This document shows positions 54,850-64,000 of a stretch of 64,000 bases of DNA, piece after piece. The notes below the pieces were generated by a model. That model was not told where the DNA came from and did no database searches. It worked only from the letters and a program-made list of their open reading frames with translations. The stretch lies in contig CM053334.1 of the NCBI GenBank assembly GCA_028583605.1, forward strand, positions 19,006,618-19,070,617, in the 5' to 3' direction. The stretch's first letter is position 1. Each line of letters opens with the position of its first letter. Both the position numbers and the translations under genes were made by a program. The DNA comes from Dastarcus helophoroides (lineage: Eukaryota > Arthropoda > Insecta > Coleoptera > Bothrideridae).

Positions 54850-55580
54850 TAATAAACAAATTATTATTTATATGCAAAATACTCCGATTAGTGGGGACTC
54901 ATTAGTTTGTTTATTATTACGGAATTAGTATATAAAGTTTACCTTTAAAACTCTCTAAAGAGGAAACTTTGAAGGTATTACTGGTCGAGTAATTTGGGTA
55001 TCGCTAACATTTTTTGCAGTAAAAAAATTTAATAACGACAATTTTTATCGTTTTGGTTAAAATATACTTTAATAAGGTGTACTTACCTTCGGAAATCGCG
55101 CGATAATTCTAATACCATATTTTATTCAAAACGTCGTCCAACTTAATCATAACAGTATAAACTTTACCGGCACAGTTACGCCTTTGGCATGTTTGGAGGT
55201 AGACTGGTTTTTCGGCAACTTAATTTGATTCTTTAATTTACAACGATTTAAAATTGCATATTTCTATATTTTATCTCATATGAGGTTATTATAAACATGT
55301 AATAAAATAATAATTAAACCGGGACAGACCTTCTCGATTGTAGTATTGTCTTAATGTAACCTTGAACTGTTGTAATCTAACGTATCATTAAGTATTGTAA
55401 ACTAATAAAAGTTTCAAGATTTGGCGACGATTCTTTTCTTAGAATCATTCTCATTAAGATTCCGCTCTTGGATTTTAAATGTTTGTTGAATCTGACAAAC
55501 GTAACGGTTTTTCTATTAGGAAATTTTCTCTGTTGAGAAGAGTATCTTTAGAATTAGTAAAAAGATTAATGTAAAGACGT
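54850..55580. other. Upstream region of the acid phosphatase gene
   Basis: Expected promoter side of the minus-strand gene. AT-rich with no repeats or coding potential that I can support. Confidence 0.45.
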
Positions 55581-57830
55581 GTGGCCCGAAAACGATGAGT
55601 CGTAGCGAGATTTAGTTGAGAGATTTGAAATCAGCGCCCCAAAATTACCCGAAAATGACACGTTTCACCATTTTTTATCTTCTACCCCAAAGGTCATTTA
55701 ACTCCAAGGGGAAGAGCCTTGGAAAAATTAATAAATACTGAAATCTTTAGGGCCCAAGTGTGGAATTAGCGCCTCAAAATTACCCGAATTTGATACGTTT
55801 GAGCATTTGTTATTTTATACCCCAAAGGTCATTTTTCCAAAGGGGGAAGGCCTTGAAAAGTCAAAATATCGAAGTCTGAAGTGTGGGTAATATTTATATG
55901 TTAATTCGAACCTGCTGAATCCAAATATGTCAACTAAAATATTCTAGGACGAACCATTTGACAGTTTGGAGGAACCAAATACGAAATTTCTCCTAAGGGT
56001 CGCCAATTTCGTAATCGTTTCGCTGTCTTATATAAAGCGTTTACTTATTATGTTCCCTATAACCTGTAACGAATTTGAAGTATCCAAATACAACAAGACG
56101 CTCGCACTAAATTTTTAAGTTTTATGTGCATCTTAAGTAAGGCTATACATTTTCGCCCAATTTAAAGACTTGTGGCTTTTAAACGACGCATCGTAGCTCA
56201 ACTTGGTTGAAAGATTTGGAATCAGCGCCCCACAATTACTCGAATTTGACACGTTTGAGCATTTTTTATATTCTACCCCAAAGGTCATATTTGCCAAAGG
56301 GGGAAGGCCTTGAAAAATCAAAATAACGAAAGTTGAAGTGTGGGCAATATTTATATGCTAATTCGAACCTGCTGAATCCAAATATGCCAACTAAAATGTT
56401 CTAGGACTAACCATTTGATAGTTTGGAGGAACCAAATACGAAATTTCTCCTAAGGGTCGCCAATTTCGTAATCGTTTCGCTGTCTTATATGAAGCGTTTA
56501 CTTATTATGTTCCCTATAACCTGTAACGAGTTTGAAGTATCCAAATACAACAAGACGCTCGCACTAAATTTTTAAGTTTTATGTGCATCTTAAGTAAGGC
56601 TATACATTTTCGCCCAATTTAAAGACTTGTGGCTTTTAAACGACGCATCGTAGCCCAACTTGGTTGAAAGATTTGGAATCAGCGCCCCACAATTACTCGA
56701 ATTTGACACGTTTGAGCATTTTTTATTTTCTACCCCAAAGGTCGTTTTCGCCAAAGGGGGAAGGCCTTGAAAAGTCAAAATATCGAAGGTTGAAGTGTGG
56801 GTAATGTTTATATGCTAATTCGAACCTGCTGAATTCAAATATGCCAACCAAAATGTTCTAGGATTAACCATTTGACAGTTTGGAGGATCCAAATACGAAA
56901 TTTCTCCTAAAAGTCGCCAATTTCGTTATCGTTTCACTATCTTATATGAAGCGTGTGCTTATTTTGTCCCCTATAACCTGTAACGAATTTAAAGTATCCA
57001 AATACAACAAAACGCTCGCTCCAAATTTTTAGGTATGTTTTAAGTGCGTTGTAAGTAAGGCTATGTATTTTCGCCCAATTTAAAGACTTGTGGCTTTTAA
57101 ACGACGCATCGTAGCCCAACTTGGTTGAAAGATTTGGAATCAGCTCCCCACAATTACTCGAATTTGACACGTTTGAGCATTTTTTATTTTCGACCCCAAA
57201 GGTCATTTTTTAAAAGGGGGAAGGCCTTGAAAAGTCAAAATATCGAAGGCTGAAGTGTAGGTAATATTTATATGCTAATTCGAACCTGCAGAATCCAAAT
57301 GTGCAAACTAAAATGTTCTAGGACTAACCATTTGACAGTTTGGAGGATCCAAATACGAAATTTCTCCTAAAAGTCGCCAATTTCGTAATCGTTTCACTGT
57401 CTTATATGAAGCGTGCGCTTATTTTGTCCCCTATAACCTGTAACGAATTTGAAGTATCCAAATACAACAAAACGCTCGCTCTAAATTTTTTAAGTGTGTT
57501 TTATGTGCGTTTCAAGTAAGGCTATGTATTTTCACCCAATTTAAAGACTTGTGGCTTTTAAAAGACGCATCGCAGCCCAATTTGATTGAAAGATTTGGAG
57601 TCAGCGCCCCACAATTACTCGAATTTGACACGTTTGAGCATTTTTTATTTTCTACCCCAAAGGTCATTTTTGCCATAGGGGGAAGGCCTTGAAAAGTCAA
57701 AATATCGAAGGTTGAAGTGTGGGTAATATTTACGTGCTAATTCGAACCTGCTGAATTCAAATATGTCAACTAAAATGTTTTAGGACGAACCGTTTAAAAG
57801 TTAGGATGATCCAAACGAAATTTCTGACAT
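55580..57830. repeat. ~457-460 bp tandem satellite, about 4.5 copies
   Basis: The marker GACTTGTGGCTTTTAAACGA, or its variant, recurs at about 56166, 56625, 57085 and 57546, with a diverged first copy from 55580. Each unit carries ATTCGAACCTGCTGAAT, TTTGACAGTTTGGAGGA, CTGTCTTATATGAAGCGT and CCTATAACCTGTAACGA. Copies are 90-97 percent alike. A 62-residue minus-strand frame is kept in three copies and altered in the others, but shows no domain and is likely fortuitous. Confidence 0.95.
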
Positions 57831-58800
57831 TTCGACTTTCAAACCAAAATTTCGAATTTAATCTTCATCGTAATTTTGATTTTAGATTCGAAGTTCCAAT
57901 TTTAAACTCGAAATTTCAACTTTAACCTTCAAATTTTTATGTCAAACCTAAGAAGTTGATTTCAAATTAGTAATTGCAAGAAATATTGCTTTTAGAAATT
58001 TCGCGGTTTTTCTTCGAAAGTTCGATCTTTAATTCCAAAAGTATTTTGGGGGTTAAAATCGAAACGTCGATTTTCGTCTCAAAAAAATTGAGGTTTTGAA
58101 ATAAATTCGTATCTAATTTTTTTTAAAAATCGAAATATTGAAACAGTCCCAAGTTTAACAAAAAAGGTGAAATTTTGAAGAAAAAAAAAATCCGAAAAAT
58201 TCAACGGAGCAATTTTCAAAAAAAACGACAATTGTTTAAAAAACAAAATTTTCAAATCAATTCGGAAATTTCGAAAATTTTTAAGACCTTTTCTGTTTAA
58301 TTAAAAAAAAATGTTGAAGAATCTAGATTTTAAAAGAAATTTGAAAAATTTCAAAACAGACCAATTTTGAAGAGTTGTCGAGTTTTGGAAAAAATCGAAA
58401 GTTTCAAGACATTTTACTGTTTAATTAAAAAATTTTTTGAAGAATCTAGATTTTAAAAGAAATTTGAAAAATTTCAAAACAGACCAATTTTGAAGAGTTG
58501 TCGAGTTTTGGAAAAAATCGAAAGTTTCAAGACATTTTACTGTTTAATTAAAAAAATTTTTGAAGAATCTAGATTTTAAAAGAATTTGAAAAATTTCAAG
58601 TGACCAATTTTGAAGAGTTGTTGAGTTTTGGAAAAAAACGAAAGTTTCAAAAAAAGACATTCTCTGTTTAAATTTAAAAAATTTCGAAGAATCCAGACTT
58701 TAAAATTTGAAAAATTTCAGAATTTAAAAATCTCGAAATTTTAAAGGCAAGTTTCAGGAACAAATTTTGAAAAAAAAAATCGACAAATTAAAACAACCTA
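57830..58800. repeat. Degenerate AT-rich array with ~122-bp tandem units
   Basis: Opens with diverged AATTTCGA-type units. GAAGAATCTAGATTTTAAAA recurs at about 58316, 58438, 58562 and, changed, 58677, giving a 122-124 base period with GAAGAGTTGTCGAGTTTTGG in the middle of each unit. Confidence 0.85.
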
Positions 58801-58887
58801 ATTTTTTGATGTTCTTTTTTCTGTTATGACGTTAACGAATTATATCGACGAAACCATACAATAAATTTGTTGATATGACGTTAACAT

Positions 58888-58950
58888 CCTACTCGCAGTG
58901 CTTTGAAAGCGTAGCGGGGTTACCCTTTGCGAGTGGATTAAACTAAGGAA
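58888..58950. repeat. Short dispersed element, copy 2
   Basis: Second copy of the block at 16011-16080 (CATCCTACTCGCAG..CCCTTTGCGAGTGGATTAAA). Differences are a few substitutions, so both derive from one element inserted independently 43 kb apart. Confidence 0.7.
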
Positions 58951-59109
58951 AAAAAAACAAATTATGTAGACAAAGTCATTACAGAAAAATTTAGAGTTCA
59001 TAGAATAGGACATAAGGTTGTAATTTTGTTCGTCCTCAAATTGGAACGACTAGCATTAATGGGTTAAAAATACACACCTGAAGCAGGCAAATGAATAACA
59101 TTAGGAAGC

Positions 59110-59270
59110 TTTTCGAGGAAAAATAAACAATTTCAAAGAAAAATAAACAGTTTCAAAGAAAAATAAACAGTTTCAAAGAAAAATAAACAGTTTCAAAGAA
59201 AAATAAACAATTTTAAATAAAAATAAACAATTTCAAAGAAAAATAACAACAATTTCAAAGACAAATAAAC
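59110..59270. repeat. 21-bp minisatellite, ~7 units
   Basis: Units of AAATAAACAATTTCAAAGA (with C-to-G variants) repeated about seven times, ending in a slightly changed copy. It lies downstream of the PR-Set7 stop codon. Confidence 0.9.
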
Positions 59271-59580
59271 GACAAATGGAAAAAATTCATTTATTGTTCA
59301 ACACAGATATTTAATAGTAACTAAGGTGCATTGCAGACCAAGAATATTGTAAGTAGCTGATTTCGGTGTTATAAAAAGTTGTACAATAAAAAAGTAGAAA
59401 TGCTGCTTGTTAAGTAACTATTTCGGAACTAAATAATCAATAAATAAATCAATACTAACCGCAAAATCTAATAAATTAAGATTAATTACCGTTCAAGTGT
59501 ACTTATAATTACTTTGGTTCGTCTAAAAAATGCTTAATATGATCTACTATCTTTAGAATACTACCGCCGTTGAATACAAA

Positions 59581-61093
59581 TTAATAAGCCAACCAAGGAT
59601 GATGCCTAAGCGACTCCTTAGACCGATCACCGTAGTCGTAGGTCAATTCGTCACCCATTTTAATGTTATCCTTTGCTATAAGTACAAGACGGGGCTTGTT
59701 GTCCACTATCACAGTTCGTGTGATTAGGTTACCATTACGGGAATGATTCACGAGCCTTCCTAAACGATCGGACTCCGCCGTGGCGTCAACACTGCAAAAA
59801 TAACGACATAATTCCATGTGATTGTTTAAATAAAATTGAAACGCTTTCGACTTTCGCTTGAAACAAACTAAATCAATCGTAGATTCTATGTAACTGTTTA
59901 AATTGGAACGCTTTCAACTTTTACTTGAAGCAAACTAAGTCCAATTGTACTCGTTATGTAACTGTTTAAATAAAATTGAAACATTGTCGCCTTTTACTTG
60001 AAACAAAATACATCAGACTTTTTACGTAACTGTTTAAATTGAAAAGCCTTCGAGCGAGTGTCTGAAATGCGCTTTTCGCTATCAAGGACTCGTCCTTGTC
60101 CACTTACCAATACTGCTGTTCGTTATGCCTAAAATAATACATGTAACAGCCTGTATTTTGATCTTGGGCGTATTTTTCCTCCCTTTTGTTTGCCTCGACT
60201 ATGTCGATAAGGTCCCCACTGTATTCGACAACGAAATCCCCTCTGTTGAACTCTTTGGAAGCTATCACACCTCTGCCTTTGCCCTCGAATTTACACACCT
60301 AAAAAGGAAGGAAACGTTATCAACGATATAACGAATACAATGATGCTACGATAGAAGGAATACAATGATGCAACGATACAACGAATACAATAATGCAACG
60401 ACACAACGAATACAATCATGCAACGATACAACGAATACAATCATGCAACGATACAACGAATACAATGATGCTACCATACAACAAATACAATGATGCAACG
60501 ATATAACGAATACAATGATGCAACGATACAACGAATACAATGATGCAACGATACAACGAATACAATGATGCAACAAATACAATGATGCAATGATACAACA
60601 AATAACAAACTTTCCAAAATTGGGCCTTTTCGAGTGCCCTAATAGAGCGAAATGACGTGGCCAATTCAACTAAATGACACATTGAACGTTTGTGGATCGT
60701 ACCTCAAGTCCTTCCTCGATGTTGTTCCTCAGGATCTTCTCCAGGCTGCGCTGCTTTTCTTCTAACACAGTTTTCTTGGTTTTTCTGACGGAGCGCCGCA
60801 CGGGGAAATATTCAGTCAATTTATGGTTGTTTGTCTTCGTTTCAACATTTTCTTGTTTTCGTCCAAACCTAATTTGGAATTTAATGAATTTTAATGCTTA
60901 ATGAATGTAAACTTGACTTACTTTTGAGTTATTTTGCCCGGTGGTGGTTTGGACAGAATAGGCTCCGATTCTTTTGGTACTTCATCAGTCTCTTCTGGTC
61001 GTAATTCGATTCTGTGGGGCGTAGAGGGCGACACCGCCACATCGTTGCGCACTTGATTGTTTGATAGACGAGGGGGCGTCGAGATGTTGTTTT
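59581..61093 (-). CDS. KMT5A: Histone H4K20 monomethyltransferase PR-Set7 (KMT5A/SETD8), C-terminal 246 aa; 5' exons outside the window
   Basis: SET-domain enzyme that monomethylates lysine 20 of histone H4 in the nucleus, with roles in chromatin compaction and cell-cycle control. Minus-strand exons visible: 61093-60922, 60868-60703, 60298-60108 and 59791-59581 (stop TAA); all junctions are GT-AG and in frame, one intron being 53 nt. Seen in order: a Ser/Pro-rich linker, the family signature NHKLTEYFPVRRSVRKTKK just before the domain (this region in PR-Set7 carries the PCNA/chromatin-interaction segment), a charged helix, then the SET domain: GKGRGV, VVEYSGDL, YAQDQNTGCYMYYF, CVDAT, RLVNHS and YDYGDRS, ending HPWLAY at the C-terminus as in the family. 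The first visible exon needs one base from an upstream exon, which must lie beyond the satellite that fills the rest of the window. AATAAA on the minus strand (59295-59290) is a possible poly(A) signal. Confidence 0.95.
59821..60055. repeat. Three imperfect ~75-bp units in the last PR-Set7 intron
   Basis: TAACTGTTTAAAT followed by GAAACGCTTTCGACTTT-like sequence and ACTTGAAACAAACTAA recurs about every 70-80 bases. The intron (59792-60107) is otherwise featureless. Confidence 0.75.
60340..60605. repeat. Minisatellite (GAATACAATGATGCAACGAT), ~11 units
   Basis: Units of 25-26 bases, GAATACAATGATGCAACGAT plus ACAAC, with small changes, within the PR-Set7 intron 60299-60702. Frames with repeated CIVASLYSLY on the minus strand are artefacts. 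Confidence 0.93.
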
Positions 61094-61249
61094 CTGAAGC
61101 AAAAAATGCGCTGTAATTTTGCAAAGCAACTCAAAACAAACAAACATTCGATTTTATCGAAATTTCAACTTGAAACGAAACGCTAAAAGTCCAAAAAATT
61201 TTCTTCAATTCCAACACTTTCGCGAAATTCCAACGTTAAATCGAATTAA

Positions 61250-64000
61250 GAATTGAATGCGTACTCTTGAGACGTTAAAATTGAAGAAAACATTTTAAAT
61301 CTCAAAAAAGTTCGAAATTCAAAAAGGTTCGAAATTTCAAAAGTTCGAAATTTTAAAAAATTAAATATTCATAAAATTACAATTACAATACTTGGCTTCA
61401 ATTTAGTAAACATACTCTAGGACAGTAATACCTTAAAAATTGATCAAATTGAACACATTTTCTCTCAATTCGATCTAAATCTTGTCGACCATGAAACGAA
61501 AATAAAATTCGACCATGGAAACCCCTTATCAGAAGTTATTAAAACGTCAGCTATCAAATGTGACTGCTGCCAAAATAGCGTCAAAATTTGAAGTAAAAAA
61601 GTTTCGACTTTAATCTCGGAATTTCGAAAAAAAAGTCGAAATTTCGACTTTAATCTCGGAATTTCGAAAAAAAAGTCGAAATTTCGACTTTAATCTCGGA
61701 ATTTCGAAAAAGAGAATCGAAATTTCAAAAAAAAAGTCGAAATTTCGAAAAAAAAGTCGAAATTTCGAAAAAAAAGTCGAAATTTCGAAAAAAAAGTCGA
61801 AATTTCGACTTTAATCTCGGAATTTCGAAAAAGAGAATCGAAATTTCGAAAAAAAAGTCGAAATTTCGAAAAAAAAGTCGAAATTTCGACTTTAATCTCG
61901 GAATTTCGAAAAAAAAGTCGAAATTTCGACTTTAATCTCGGAATTTCGAAAAAAAAGTCGAAATTTCGACTTTAATCTCGGAATTTCGAAAAAAAAGTCG
62001 AAATTTCGACTTTAATCTCGGAATTTCGAAAAAAAAGTCGAAATTTCGACTTTAATCTCGGAATTTCGAAAAAAAAGTCGAAATTTCGAAAAAAAAGTCG
62101 AAATTTCGACTTTAATCTCGGAATTTCGAAAAAGAGAATCGAAATTTCGAAAAAAAAGTCGAAATTTCGACTTTAATCTCGGAATTTCGAAAAAGAGAAT
62201 CGAAATTTCAAAAGGTTCGAAATTTCAAAAGTTCGAAATTTCAAAAGTTCGAAATTTCAAAAGTTCGAAATTTCAAAAGTTCGAAATTTCAAAAGTTCGA
62301 AATTTCAAAAGTTCGAAATTTCAAAAGTTCGAAATTTCAAAAGTTCGAAATTTCAAAAGTTCGAAATTTCAAAAGTTCGAAATTTCAAAAGTTCGAAATT
62401 TCAAAAGTTCGAAATTTCAAAAGTTCGAAATTTCAAAAGTTCGAAATTTCAAAAGTTCGAAATTTCAAAAGTTCGAAATTTCAAAAGTTCGAAATTTCAA
62501 AAAAAAAGTCGAAATTTCGAAAAAAAAGTCGAAATTTCGAAAAAAAAAGTCGAAATTTCGAAAAAAAAGTCGAAATTTCGAAAAAAAAGTCGAAATTTCG
62601 AAAAAAAAGTCGAAATTTCGAAAAAAAAAGTCGAAATTTCGAAAAAAAAAGTCGAAATTTCGACTTTAATCTCGGAATTTCGAAAAAAAAGTCGAAATTT
62701 CGACTTTAATCTCGGAATTTCGAAAAAAAAGTCGAAATTTCGAAAAAAAAGTCGAAATTTCGAAAAAAAAGTCGAAATTTCGAAAAAAAAGTCGAAATTT
62801 CGAAAAAAACGTCGAAATTTCGACGGCGAAATTTGGAAAAGTCGAAATTTCGAAAAAAAAGTCGAAATTTCGACTTTAATCTCGGAATTTCGAAAAAGAG
62901 AATCGAAATTTCGAAAAAAAAGTCGAAATTTCGAAAAAAAAGTCGAAATTTCGAAAAAAAAAGTCGAAATTTCGACTTTAATCTCGGAATTTCGAAAAAA
63001 AAGTCGAAATTTCGACTTTAATCTCGGAATTTCGAAAAAGAGAATCGAAATTTCAAAAAAAACCGAAATCTCAAAAAAGTTCGAAATTTCAAAAGTTCGA
63101 AATTTCAAAAGTTCGAAATTTCAAAAGTTCGAAATTTCAAAAGTTCGAAATTTCAAAAGTTCGAAATTTCAAAAGTTCGAAATTTCAAAAGTTCGAAATT
63201 TCAAAAGTTCGAAATTTCAAAAGTTCGAAATTTCAAAAGTTCGAAATTTCAAAAGTTCGAAATTTCAAAAGTTCGAAATTTCAAAAGTTCGAAATTTCAA
63301 AAGTTCGAAATTTCAAAAGTTCGAAATTTCAAAAGTTCGAAATTTCAAAAGTTCGAAATTTCAAAAGTTCGAAATTTCAAAAGTTCGAAATTTCAAAAGT
63401 TCGAAATTTCAAAAGTTCGAAATTTCAAAAGTTCGAAATTTCAAAAGTTCGAAATTTCAAAAGTTCGAAATTTCAAAAGTTCGAAATTTCAAAAGTTCGA
63501 AATTTCAAAAGTTCGAAATTTCAAAAGTTCGAAATTTCAAAAGTTCGAAATTTCAAAAGTTCGAAATTTCAAAAGTTCGAAATTTCAAAAGTTCGAAATT
63601 TCAAAAGTTCGAAATTTCAAAAGTTCGAAATTTCAAAAGTTCGAAATTTCAAAAGTTCGAAATTTCAAAAGTTCGAAATTTCAAAAGTTCGAAATTTCAA
63701 AAGTTCGAAATTTCAAAAGTTCGAAATTTCAAAAGTTCGAAATTTCAAAAGTTCGAAATTTCAAAAAAAAAGTCGAAATTTCGAAAAAAAAGTCGAAATT
63801 TCGAAAAAAAAGTCGAAATTTCGAAAAAAAAGTCGAAATTTCGAAAAAAAAAGTCGAAATTTCGAAAAAAAAGTCGAAATTTCGAAAAAAAAAGTCGAAA
63901 TTTCGAAAAAAAAGTCGAAATTTCGAAAAAAAAGTCGAAATTTCGACTTTAATCTCGGAATTTCGAAAAAAAAGTCGAAATTTCGAAAAAAAAAGTCGAA
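61250..64000. repeat. AT-rich satellite of AAATTTCGA type, including pure 16-bp arrays; runs off the window
   Basis: Two unit types alternate. Type 1 is AAAAAAAAGTCGAAATTTCG (20 bases) interspersed with ACTTTAATCTCGGAATTTCG. Type 2 is the 16-base AAAAGTTCGAAATTTC, uninterrupted at about 62215-62490 (~17 units) and 63070-63760 (~43 units) with no change that I can see. The block lies in the PR-Set7 intron upstream of the first visible exon. Confidence 0.97.

Noticed and set aside
56133..57700. 62-residue conserved minus-strand frame in the 457-bp satellite
   Set aside because: Copies differ by stops and frame changes, with no domain and no start context; conservation is explained by repeat identity.

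Overview
Eukaryotic, most likely insect DNA, probably a beetle. The protein-coding genes have GT-AG introns, several only 49-57 nt long. The recognisable proteins are typical of insects: a trehalose-transporter-like MFS carrier, a farnesol-dehydrogenase-like SDR, a secreted histidine acid phosphatase and the histone H4K20 methyltransferase PR-Set7. No bacterial operon, CRISPR array or phage gene was seen.

Layout. 1-2.9 kb: a hammerhead-bearing inverted repeat (543-765), a single-exon multipass membrane protein on the minus strand (1223-2260) and a three-copy tandem repeat. 3.3-13 kb: two strongly strand-biased CT-rich arrays, the second with about 600 bp of nearly pure TTCTC pentamer. 16-28.7 kb: two long arrays of a 19-20 bp unit (TTCGAATTTTTCCCAAAAG-like). 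29.6-38.6 kb: a four-exon Tret1-like sugar transporter on the plus strand; its 6.8 kb first intron is filled by satellites and Penelope-like fragments, one with a complete hammerhead ribozyme. 39.6-42.2 kb: a four-exon SDR gene on the minus strand, with a tRNA-Cys in its first intron on the opposite strand. 42.5-45.5 kb: another AT-rich array. 46.3-54.8 kb: a five-exon acid phosphatase on the minus strand with a 6.5 kb intron full of a 382-bp higher-order repeat; its first exon carries an apparent one-base insertion in an A run. 55.6-58.8 kb: a ~457-bp satellite and smaller arrays. 59.6 kb to the end: the last four exons of PR-Set7 on the minus strand; its upstream intron is a homogeneous satellite that runs off the window.

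The genes appear functionally unrelated. What unites the window is its repeat content: most of the DNA is tandem array, many arrays share the core AAATTTCGA, and two introns have been inflated to 6-7 kb by them. Hammerhead-containing, Penelope-like inverted fragments lie in or beside several arrays, and a ~30 bp motif recurs at least 17 times in an ordered orientation pattern. These two are the best candidates for undescribed biology here. All exon models were built by eye from splice signals and family resemblance, without transcripts.
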